Positions 35,920-46,600 of a DNA stretch of 64,000 nucleotides are shown here, piece after piece (positions within the stretch are counted from its first letter, which is position 1; each line of letters starts with the position of its first letter). Location: contig NC_065548.1 in NCBI RefSeq assembly GCF_022605725.1, positions 18,385,644 to 18,449,643 on the forward strand. Direction: 5' to 3'. The notes below the pieces were generated by a model. That model ran no database searches. It saw only the letters and a program-made list of their open reading frames with translations, and was not told the origin of the DNA. This DNA comes from Anthonomus grandis grandis. Its lineage: Eukaryota; Arthropoda; Insecta; Coleoptera; Curculionidae. The translations under genes and the position numbers were made by a program.

Positions 35920-37082
35920 TTAAATAAGATTATTAAAAATAAGGTTGGGTTCAAAATTAAATACGTCATTAACACAGACAAGAACAGGACTCTTCTTGGC
36001 TTTAGTAATTTCCATCCTCTCCAGAAGGTCAAGCTTTTTCCCTTTAGGGCATTCATGAAGTATTTCAGCTCCGACCTCTGGAGAAAAGTGATGTGTGGAA
36101 GCTAACAGGTGATTCGCAAACGCTGACTTTGTATCACGGACGTCTGTATTTTTAAATTTCTCAAACAACGCTACATGTTCTTTAACGCGTGTAGAAATTT
36201 TTCTTCCAGATTGGCCAATATATACAGCGTCACAATCCCCACATTTCAAAGAGTAAACCCCTGATTTCGAAAAGACATTTGCCTTGTCTATCACGCTCAC
36301 TAACTGTTTTTTTAAATTATTCGCGGTTTTGAAAGCGATTTTGATATTAGAGGTCTTAAAAAATTTAGCTAAATTTAATGAAATTGAGCCGAAAAAGGAT
36401 AAAGATCTAAAGGACTTTTTGTCGTCTTTCGCATGAAGAAGGTTGTAAGTCAACCTATATTTATTTAAGAACTTAAAGTATAATTTGTTAATTAAGTAAA
36501 GTGGAAATCCATTATTAAAAGCAATATGTTTTATAATATTAAGCTCTTTAGCAAACGCTTCCTTTGACAGGGCGATGTTAAAAAGTCTGTAAAAGAAAGA
36601 ATTGAAGGAGGCAAATTTGTATGGATAGGGAGAAATAGACGCATATTGAATGACATTATCAGTAGTTGTGGGTTTACGATATATTTCAAATATTAGTTTA
36701 TTATTGAGTCTTTCTATAAGGAGGTCTAGGAATGGCAGTTTACCATTTTGTTCTTCCTCAATGGTAAAAGAAATCTTTGGGTGCAAAGAATTCACAAAAC
36801 GAAGAAAATTTGTCAAATCTTCTTTCTGGCCATTCCAGACAATGAAAATATCGTCAACGTACCTCTTATATTCAATGAGAAACTCCCCAAACCTACCCTT
36901 AACAATCCTTTCTTCTAGGTTGCTCATAAAAATTTCACTTAACAGTGGGGAAAGGCATGAACCCATAGCCAATCCAGAGACTTGTTTGAAAATTTTATTA
37001 TTGAATTGAAAGAAATTTTGATTCACAACAAGGCTGAGCAAGTCCAAGAGGTTATCAACTATAACTCGACTAAGGGAAGATT
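35920..37082 (-). pseudogene. Truncated second copy of the Penelope-like ORF
   Basis: Carries the last 380 or so codons of the element's protein (from about motif A-B of the RT through YVDD and GIY-YIG). By eye it is identical to the full copy until the junction near 37080, where GAAGATTTT runs into the inverted fragment. It lacks a native start and the N-terminal RT part. Confidence 0.92.
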
Positions 37083-37536
37083 TTTAGCTAAATTTTTTAA
37101 GACCTCTAATATCAAAATCGCTTTCAAAACCGCGAATAATTTAAAAAAACAGTTAGTGAGCGTGATAGACAAGGCAAATGTCTTTTCGAAATCAGGGGTT
37201 TACTCTTTGAAATGTGGGGATTGTGACGCTGTATATATTGGCCAATCTGGAAGAAAAATTTCTACACGCGTTAAAGAACATGTAGCGTTGTTTGAGAAAT
37301 TTAAAAATACAGACGTCCGTGATACAAAGTCAGCGTTTGCGAATCACCTGTTAGCTTCCACACATCACTTTTCTCCAGAGGTCGGAGCTGAAATACTTCA
37401 TGAATGCCCTAAAGGGAAAAAGCTTGACCTTCTGGAGAGGATGGAAATTACTAAAGCCAAGAAGAGTCCTGTTCTTGTCTGTGTTAATGACGTATTTAAT
37501 TTTGAACCCAACCTTATTTTTAATAATCTTATTTAA
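37083..37536 (+). pseudogene. Inverted C-terminal fragment of the Penelope-like ORF
   Basis: Encodes the GIY-YIG end (from LAKFFKTSNIKIAFKTANN to the stop) in opposite orientation to the other two copies. Any reading upstream of 37083 is antisense RT and not real protein. The short TTT overlap at the junction suggests joining at microhomology. Confidence 0.92.
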
Positions 37537-37636
37537 TCAATTTTATATTTACATAATCTCTTCCAACTGAAATAAGTTTAATATTGTGTTAGAATGCCTT
37601 GGCTTAACATCAAATGTTTTGAACTTCTCCTCAGTG

Positions 37637-37706
37637 TTCCGGTAGCCCATAGGTTATAGTCTCTGGCTTGTAAGCTTGTTGTTGCGGGTTCGATTCCCAA
37701 TAGGTG
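37637..37706 (+). other. tRNA-like block, inverted fragment
   Basis: Third copy of the tRNA-Thr-like block, here on the plus strand. A-box TAGCCCATAGG and B-box GGTTCGATTCC are intact. Confidence 0.75.
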
Positions 37707-37863
37707 TAATTTTTTATTTTTTATTTTTTTTTGGTTCTAAATAACTGTATAGTCATCCTAACCTTAAATGTATGTTTATTTACTGTTTTGCCAACGTCAG
37801 TGGCTTTTTAAGGTTTTAGTCTTTTTAATGTCCTCTTTTTTCTTTCAAGACTAATTATTATTG

Positions 37864-37913
37864 TTTTAGGCCTGATGATGCTCTGAATAGAGCGAAACAC
37901 GTGTAGCTTTAAG
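37864..37913 (+). ncRNA. Hammerhead ribozyme, inverted fragment
   Basis: Third copy, plus strand: stem I strands 37864-37871 and 37906-37913, CUGAUGA 37872-37878, stem II 37880-37893, GAAA 37894-37897, palindromic stem III 37897-37904, predicted cleavage after A37905. The extra U at 37879 departs from the canonical purine at position 10.1. Confidence 0.9.
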
Positions 37914-38006
37914 TAAATGTTGTGAGACCGTGACTTTGTGTTTTTCATTGTTTTTCGTCTGTTGTATACGTCGGTCTCTTTGTGAAAAATGGATGAGATT
38001 TTCTTA

Positions 38007-38019
38007 TTCTCTAGGGTTG
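38007..38019 (+). repeat. Right 13-bp target duplication of the Penelope-like element
   Basis: TTCTCTAGGGTTG, identical to 32577-32589. It directly follows the truncated start of a next unit (ATGGATGAGATTTTCTTA). Confidence 0.9.
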
Positions 38020-39015
38020 TTTTAAAATTTTCATAGCTAGGTATATGATGATAATTGGGGGGTGAAGTTTCATGGAATTGTGATAAATTCTTTTGGGTGT
38101 GATGATTTTTTAAAGGTTAAGATAACTAAGTTTCTGATACTTTTTTTTTATTTTCTAATGTATTGTAAATTTTGAATTTGGCGGTGGCTAATGTTCATGG
38201 CAAGTTATGTAACAGTATTTTATTTTAAATATCGACATTTCAGTGCATAACATACAGGTGGTGTAATGCAACATTTCATTTTTTTTTGTTAAATATTCAC
38301 ATATTTTATAATTCATTTCTCTAAATTTATGACTGACATATTTTTTTTTTCTCCATTCTTTATCTCCGGCTGATGGCATGAATTGTCTTAACTTTCAGGG
38401 GGGTGATTTAGTAGATAGTGGTTTAATGAAAAATATTGGCGAATTCCATTAAGAGTCGAAGGCAATTGTAATTATGGTGGGTGTCTCAGTTTTGAAAGAA
38501 AAATTTAGAATAAAGTCATTTTTAAATATTTTAACCAAATGAATAAAAGTTAGGATTCTCCAGATCCCGTCTAAAGCGTAATTAATCCTGCAACAAAGAA
38601 AAAGACGTATTAAATAAAAATAAATCTATAAATTTTTTTAAAGGCCTTATCCATTATAATTGATCTAATGATCTAATGAATTGATCTATGATCTAATCAT
38701 ATCTATTTCAGTTCATTGTTATGATTATTATTTTCACAATTTAAAAAATACACAAAGGTATACATATTATGCACTATTATTTTATTTGATATATTAAGAA
38801 ACTAGAAAAATACTACTACTATGCTTGTATAATAAAATGACCCGTTAAAATTAATGTTGTTTTAAAATTAGTGGAGCCTCGTGGAAATTCTTCTATATTA
38901 ATAGTTAGATAAACGATTTATTTAGCACTTATTAACTCTCAGTTTTGAGCTAATAATAGCTTTCAATTTGATAGTTATTAAATTCGTTTATCGATTCAAT
39001 GGCATTTCCAATATC
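38020..39015. other. AT-rich DNA, no gene seen
   Basis: No supported coding region. A small GATCTAAT-type repeat lies near 38660-38700. Confidence 0.4.
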
Positions 39016-39019
39016 AAAA

Positions 39020-39610
39020 ACGTAGCGAGATATGATGAGGTGAAAAAGTTCGTATACCTGGGATTGTTGATAGACAACGATCAGAGGAAATAAAGATTGG
39101 CAATAGTCAACAACCAAATTCATAAAAATATGAGATCAAACTATTACAAAAATAGTGAGAGTAATGCTGGCAAATTCCTTGATGTACTCAATTGCTGTTT
39201 AGTCCGCTGGAATATGAACACTAAAGAAAATATATCGAAAAAGAATGAAAGCCTTCGAATTATGGGTGTACAGGCAAAGCCTAAGAGTGTCATAGGTGGA
39301 ACACAGAACAAACGCCTCCGTTTTCTACGAGGATATATCAAAAACCGTATTAAACTAAACCATCAGATCAATAGAGCATACCTCAGTTATTGTGGTTAGT
39401 GTGGCCACATAGCTAAAAGAACAACTGAGATGGAAAATCAAGTGGTCTAGGAGAAAGTTGAGGGAAAAAGACCCAGAGGACGATCTCCAATGAGGTGGAT
39501 TAAAACATTAAAAGAAATGACGGGACACTCAATGCACGAGACAATACATCCAGTACAAGGTAGAAACACATGGAAACAACACATTCCAGCATATACTTAA
39601 AATATTATCA
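39020..39610 (+). pseudogene. RTE-type non-LTR retrotransposon 3' remnant
   Basis: Plus-strand peptides match the C-terminal part of insect RTE-like polyproteins: VKKFVYLGLLIDNDQ (about 39038-39082), a middle helical part, then KRPRGRSPMRWIKTLKEMTG (about 39466-39525) and a W-rich tail. It is broken by stops. No poly-A or microsatellite tail could be fixed. Confidence 0.7.
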
Positions 39611-39889
39611 ATACACCCTCCAGACGGTAAAAAGACTGAGAAGAAGAAAGAAGTAATTTTGAATGATTATTTAAAATTATTTCTAATGTTAATTTGCACC
39701 CAAGATTAACAATTTCATCAATATATTCCATTATTCAATACAAATTCTAAAATATGCATCTGCCTTCTTAGCTCTTTAAAAGAAATCTAAAAAAATAATA
39801 TGAAAATAGTAAATTCTTGAAATAAATAAATATGACTATATTTATTAAAAAATTAGTCCATCTTGCCGTGGAGTAGTATTTGAATAAAT

Positions 39890-39929
39890 ATCCTACCAGT
39901 TTCGGGCATATATGTCTATCCTCAGGGAT
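39890..39929 (-). ncRNA. Older hammerhead-like motif, minus strand
   Basis: Minus strand: stem I AUCC/GGAU, core CUGAGGA (position 7 is free in hammerheads), one extra U, a weakened stem II (AGACAU..AUGCCC with two A-C mismatches), GAAA, stem III ACU/GGU, then A. It shares the extra U and short stem III of the copies at 32.6-37.9 kb, so it is probably from an older Penelope-like relative. Confidence 0.65.
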
Positions 39930-40018
39930 TAATCTAAAAACCGCTTGGGACCAAACATTAAAACCAACCAACATCTAATCGTCGTTTTAAATTATTTCAT
40001 CCCAAACAGTGTTTACAT

Positions 40019-40064
40019 CAATCTCTGAGGATGGGCATTTCTATGTCCGAAACTAGTAGATTTA
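40019..40064 (+). ncRNA. Older hammerhead-like motif, plus strand
   Basis: Plus strand: CUGAGGA at 40025-40031, extra U, stem II GGGCAU-UUCU-AUGUCC, GAAA at 40049-40052, palindromic ACUAGU as stem III, then A40058. Stem I (AAUCU/GAUUU) pairs only with a bulge. It lies about 90 bp from, and opposite in strand to, the motif at 39890-39929. Confidence 0.6.
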
Positions 40065-40445
40065 TATTGGTAAAAAAATTAAGCATTTAATTTTATATAA
40101 ATTAAAAGAATAAATTTAAATTTCTGTATTGCCAGTAGTCTTTTTCCTAGAAACTGTAGATTTTATGACTAGTACAAAAAACCTGATATACTTTTCCAAC
40201 CGGTCGAAAATGTGTAAATTTTAGAAAAAGTATTTTTTCATCAAAAAGTCAAAATACATATTGCAATAGTAACATAATCAACTTATAACATTCAGGTCGA
40301 AAAACGATCAACTATGCAACTCGGCATCAGCGACAAAAGACATCCCTAATGAACTCGGAAGGAAATCAGAAGAATGGGGACCAAATTGGCCGATTGAATT
40401 GGAGCAAAACCACCAAGTAACAATAGAAAACCGAAAAAAGAAGAA

Positions 40446-40629
40446 ATGTTTAATTTTGACGGGCAGCACACGACGTCTTCTGTCGACTACAACAATACTG
40501 GTACAAACGAGTATAATGCGACTACGAACAGAAGCTTCTCACCCCAGAATAACGCTAGACATTTTTCGGTTAGCAGCCTACTGAGACTTGGCCAAAAGAG
40601 ACGGGGGTCCATTGACAATGATTCTGAAG
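40446..40629 (+). CDS. Prrx-like gene, coding exon 1
   Basis: 184 nt from ATG to the donor G|GTATTG. It ends in phase 1, so one G joins GT of exon 2 to make Gly62. It is the first ATG after the in-frame TGA at 40395. The likely acceptor of this exon is TTATAACATTCAG at 40295. Confidence 0.85.
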
Positions 40630-43600
40630 GTATTGTTTTATTTTTTGTTATTTTAGGTTATAGACAGATAACTAAAAATATAATAACATTGAAAGTGTAG
40701 TCTTGACTTAATAGTTTAATGTCGCTACCACCAACTTACACTTTATTAAAAACAGTGTCTAGGCAAAGTTTACTGAATAAAATACTAAGTATTTTATTCA
40801 GTAAACTTTGGTCTGGGTTATTAATTTAGTAGCTTTCCCGCAAAAAGTCCCTTGCCCTGAATTTTACAGGAACTGAATAAGTCGCATAAAGATTATATCG
40901 ACTTGAAAGCAAATTTAATTTATTTAATATTAAAAAAAATCAAACTAATATGTTACATACTTTTTGGGAAGAACAAACATTTTCTTTTAGTGAAATTCAC
41001 AAAAAAAGTTTAGACGTGTTAAGTTTTGAAAAAAATTTACTATTTGTTGGTAAAGAAAGTAAAAAACTATGCTATAAGGTACAATATAACTTTATTTAGA
41101 AAAAATTAGGACATAACAAGATATGTATTGCTTGTTCATCATCAAGGCTGTCGACACATTCTTCGTTACCTTTCTCGGGTCAAATTCGGTATCTGATTCT
41201 AGCTCTTCACCTTTGCGATTAGCATGGGTATTTTCCACTAAATACTTGTAACAATCTAAGTCCAAATCTTCTTCCCAATTCTCTCGAAAATGTTTACGAA
41301 GTGGAGTTTTAACTTTGGCTAATTTTTTTGGATTTATTTTTTCGTCTAAAGGTATTTCAGGTAACTGAATATTTATTGTTTATTGAGTTGTTGTTTATTG
41401 AGGTTTTTCCTCTTTTAATTAAATTTTGTTTCGAACTTCCAATATTAGTCCTAAAATTTAAATAAGTTCCTACTCATATGTTTTTGAAAATTTTTGTCAA
41501 AAATATTCTTTTACACTCACTTATTTTATCTATCTTTTTATATATAATTTGATGTTCTTTAACACTGTAAAACTCCAGTCTTTTTCTAATATCTTAAAAA
41601 GACCCACTTTACTATATATTGCATGGTAATTTTCTTTACTTTTAAAAACAGATTTATTTCTGAGTTTTCTTTTAACTACACCGAAAACCCTATCTGCCCG
41701 TAAAAAGCTATGTCCACGCTCTGGAAAATGATGGAAGATATATATTTTTAATACTTTTAGGTTCATGTAACCAAAATAAGAAAGTATGAACTATATGCAA
41801 GTTCTTGCAATCAAACAGAGCTACAGATCATTTTAACGTGAATTTAAAACGCTGCCTCAGAGATTGCCCGACCTACCTCAAACTCGTTAAAAATTTAAAT
41901 ATGATCGTAAATTGTGACTTATTTATTTTTAACTTAAGTCAAGTTTTGCTGAAATACTCATATATTAATAGTTTTAGTGTGCCTTATATAGCAAATTCCA
42001 GTCCTAACCTAATTTCAGAAAATTGTGGACTTGACTAAATTCTGCTTGTTATTAAGTTATTGCTGTGCAATTTTTTAGATAAGTATTAAGAGTTTTATTT
42101 CGGTTAAAAGCTACATGCTTTCGCTATGAATAATTTCCTCCACAGGAACAAAATTGTCTCTATTAAAATCTCGTGTGAAATCCAGTACAACACCACATCA
42201 TCAGGTTCTGGCACGACTTCAAGAACAATAAGGTTGTTTTGTCCAACAATCCACGTTTTATTGCCAATTTCTGGTAAATAATTATTAATAGTAGCAACTG
42301 GATTACACAATCCCAAAGACGCATTTTTGCTATTACAGCACCATGACATGTTCTTTAGTTTGGTCTACAAAAGCAATAGACATTACTCTGTCTTTGGATT
42401 ACGAGTTCTCCATCGTTCTTCATGTCCATTTATCACAGGTAAGACCGTACACTTACTTCTTCATTTTACCTACAATTTCATAGCTCTGCTCTATATTGCA
42501 GGCTCTAACCAGTCTCTAATACTATCGAGTGTAAAATTAATTTGTAAATTTGCTATCTTCTGCTACTTTGGTGACAAGTTATGTATAATATTATTACAAT
42601 ATTATTATATGTCCAAAATGATTTTTTTATAGAGACTACTATACTAAAGCAGAGTCTCTGTTGATTTTTAGTTTTATTAAAGTAAATACTATTTATGGAT
42701 GAGTTGTTTGGTGCACATGCTCCTTATCAGCAGTGTAAGTTAATTTGTGTGATGGAATTTTCTTATATAGTGAATTTTTAAAATTAAATTTAATTCAAAT
42801 TATTTTACACAAAAATTAAATTTGACTTTCCATTAACTATGACTTTGTTATAGTCAATGAGATTTCTACTAGAATATCTCATATATAAGCTTGAACTCTA
42901 GAGTATTTTTCTTGTGATTTTTTTATATGGTGAAGACAGCAATTGAGATTTTGGAAACTATAAAAGATGCAAGGTGGGTTAAGTCGGAGTAAAACTGCAT
43001 ACTTCAAATACAGTTTAAAAATTGAAATTAAATCGATAACCGTATATTTCTGGAGAGATTGAAACAAAAACTAAAAATTTAAAAAGTCTGTTTTCTGTTT
43101 TTCTGACGTTATTTTTTAAAGTCATAGAGCAAAATATCACGATCTCAACTTTGTTTTTCCTTATGGCCACCATATTGTATTATATCAAATTTAAAGAGTT
43201 GTTTCAATAACAAATATTTTGAGTATTCTTTCTAATTAACTTTTATATATAATTCATTTTTACCCTTAAAATATTTTTAATGTGCAAGTGTGATACATCG
43301 TTGAAGAGGTAATTAAAAGTATTATTTCAGAATAATAGGTAATAATTTAAAAGGATAATAAGAATAAAGAAAACTGATTTGATGATGCTCGCTAAAAGGA
43401 CGAAAATAAATTTAAAAAAAGAGGACATTAAAAATGTCATTTATTTCATTCTGCAATTATAAATAGCTTCAAAAAAATATATAATATATAATATAACGGC
43501 TTTTCTATTCATAAGCAACCAATTTCGCAACTTTGCTGTAATTTAACCGACCTTCGGTTCCTTTACAGTTCCCGGTGATCACTCCCGAATTTGGGAAACC

Positions 43601-46600
43601 CTGTGAAGTTAATGTGAATTAAATACCGAATTTACCAAAGCAAACGTCTTTAGAAAAGTTTGCTTTCAGCTGTATAAGTATCACAATTAGAGAAAAAAGT
43701 ATATACTTTGTAAATTTCAAAATGATTAAAAATATTCTGCTGCTGGTCTATTAAAGCAAAACTTAATGTAGTAAATTTTTTTAGTCAATTTTTCTTTTAC
43801 GACTTATTTTAAGTCGAAAATGTCTTAAAGCCTTATACAGGATGGCCTATTAATTGGACGTGAAGCTAGTCTAAAAGAACATATTGTAACGAAATTCGGG
43901 AACACACTTTTATTGTCAACGTCAAAAACACTAACCTAACTCGCCTTGACTTGAATACTAATAAAATTGTACAAAAACTAGGAGAATAATTAACGTATTT
44001 ACATTTTCATAATAATATTATTCCGAAAAATGCGACGGAATAATTCAATAAGCTTATTACTAGCCAACATATAAATAATTCAATGCAAGTTATATAAACT
44101 TAGTAGCTTGTCTTTTACCAATGCAATCTGCTAGATTTCATAATATTTATTGTCATTTTCTATAATCTTAAAACTCTCATATTACAACCTGTTCTACATG
44201 TTCTAAATCTTTCTAAAGACAGCTCTACAATCTTACCAAATAGGTTTGAATTGAACATTAATGTTTCTTTTTACCAATTATCTTGCCTGTATATCTTAAT
44301 ACCGTTATCTTTATAAATCACCTAACTAAGTAAATCATTATATGTTTTACAACTCAGTTATTGAGTTGTCAGTATTACAGACGTCTCCTTTTAAAGTGAG
44401 AATGTTGTTTACTTTACTTTGATTTTCTGCAAAGCAAAAAACCATGAAATCTTATCAAAGCTGATGAAAATATCATCGAGTCCTAGAAATGTACAGCTAC
44501 ATTTCCAATACCAATTTAAAACTGCACCTTCCAATTTAAAACTTTTTCTTTACAAGATAAATTAAAGTCCTTGGCATGTTATAAGTCTGCTGCCTGTTGA
44601 AATAAGCTATGATTGCAAAAGTTCATAATTTCTTGATGTTTCGACCATAATATTAGAAGTTCATTTATATAAAATCTCTGCTGATGATGAAATTTATTAA
44701 TTATAAAAAAATTATTATTAGTTGGTCATCACTTCTATAAATTTCGGTAATTTCTGCCCTCGTTGTATGGCTTTGTAGGGCGAACGTTTTTCATGTTTCT
44801 ATCGAGCCTTGAAGGACATTATTATAACAATTTCATGATATTTATTTCAAGTTAGATTTTCAATTTTCGTAAACTAAAACCGCTCCACCACCATAGGACC
44901 AAAATAAAAACCTCTTTCAAAAAAGTAAACAAAATATTCGTAAATGACTTATTTCAAATCAATTCCAACAAGGGGTTCCAAAGCAAAGACAAATCACCAC
45001 ATGTATCGTCCATAAAAAAAACACTTCAAAGGCGCCATCCCGATACACGAAAAAAACCGACAGCATACAAATTATTTAATCTCTTTCTATTCGTCTTGTG
45101 AGCGCGTTGTTTTGAAATGTTCTTTCCGTCGGGTTTCCTATAATTTATAAACCCCTGGAAAATCGACAACGCTCTAAGTCAAAGCAGAGCCGTGACGAAT
45201 GGCCGCAAGTGCGACAGTTGAAAGGCCGCGAAAGTGTGCAATTATCGTAAACGACCGGATTTATGACTTGAGCGAAGCCTTTGATAGTGTTAAATTAATG
45301 GTCCGTGCTCTCGGTACCGTTTTGGCAGGAGACTAGGCTAACTTTTATAGGAGCAAGATTATACAACATAGTATGGCTAACTAGCTCACTGTTGTAATAA
45401 ATTTATTTTAAAACGTAATGAGTTAGATCATTAAGGGTAGTGGAACGAAGAGGTGGCCAATGCATTTTAAATAGAATTCTTGAATTAAAAAGTAAAGGAC
45501 ATTTCTATCATAATCTATTTTGTGAAGGCTTCTATGTTGTGGTGCAAGTTTTTGCATTTACAGCTGCCAGATAATAAGCAGATATCTCCAAAATGTCAAG
45601 AATTTTTTTTTAATTCAAGGTATCAAGGAATTTATTTCTTTGGCTTTAATCTTTCGTACTATTTCTTTAATAAAGGAAAAAGGATGATGTTCCTTCATTG
45701 TAAAAATATTTGCATTTGGTGAACAGAGCCTATTATCTCCTCTAATATCTACTCGTTCAATAAATCTAGGAAAATCTTGAAGCATACCGACGCAATAACT
45801 TTTGGGTTTCTGTTTATGCAACACTATAGTTTGAGTTTGATATTTCTCTAGAACGTCTATATACCTACCTATAATCTTGCGAAATTTGACACCATGCAGT
45901 AATTTGTATGCAGTGCGGCTCTTAAATGTCCCCCTCCTCTCGTATCTTTTAACCGAGCCTATATAAAAATTTGAAATTTGGCACACATCATAAGCAACCT
46001 AAATACTACTTTTTCGTCCCTAGCTCATTTTGCAAAACTGCAAAATGGCAGCGGGGCGCCATTTTGAAAAATAAAATTAAATAGAAAGGGAGGTCATGCG
46101 ATACATCGTTTAAAAGCTCCCACTGAATGCTTGATGGTCTTAGAATATTAAGTCATTACTTCTACCCATAGCAAAATGGCAGCCTTTTAAAATCATATTT
46201 TTCGCCTATTTACTTATTTTTACTTTACTACACCTGTTCAAGTGTAATTTGTTTGTAGGTGTGTTGTTGCTTGCAGGATTTATATATTTTTTGTCAATGT
46301 TAATGTCCCATTATTATCATAAAAGTTACTGTTCCATACAAAAACTTATCTGGTTTACCAATACTTTTAAAAACGATTAATACCGAAAGGAGAGAATATT
46401 TTTGCTATTTCGTTCAGTACAATATTATTTCTACTTTGATTTAATCGCGAATGCTTGATCCACGTCTCCTTGCTAAAAAAAATCAAAATTATTTTGATTT
46501 ACGGCGGAATTCGTAATCTACATGGAACAGAAAGAATTTTTTTTGTTCGCTTTCCTGACCGTCCAGTATTACAGACCGAAGAAATTTACCGAGACGGGTA

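Larger units (their letters stand above)
32590..38006 (-). mobile_element. Penelope-like element: tandem units plus inverted fragment
   Basis: A single insertion bounded by 13-bp duplications. Read on the minus strand it contains a truncated unit (about 37082-35498), then a full 2908-bp unit (35497-32590). At the far right is an inverted, 5'-truncated fragment on the plus strand (about 37083-38006) that runs through the repeat and into the first codons of a following unit. Tandem pseudo-LTRs and an inverted fragment are characteristic of Penelope-like elements. Copies look essentially identical, so insertion is recent. Each pseudo-LTR carries a hammerhead ribozyme and a tRNA-like block. Confidence 0.95.

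Noticed and set aside
36982..37082. Plus-strand start of an apparent 184-aa protein ahead of the inverted Penelope fragment
   Set aside because: This stretch is the antisense of the RT copy; only the part after 37083 is genuine coding sequence.
37637..37706. A true tRNA-Thr gene
   Set aside because: A and B boxes and the UGU-like loop are present, but acceptor and T stems do not pair, and it occurs only as part of the Penelope repeat.
43385..43430. TTGATGATGCTCGC...GGACGAAAATA, resembling a Penelope hammerhead
   Set aside because: Stem III and the cleavage region are missing and the neighbouring AAAGAGGACATTAAAA match is short; too decayed to call.
45615..45986. Minus-strand 123-aa open frame
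   Set aside because: It overlaps the inverted repeat of the mariner-like element and shows no domain or splice context.
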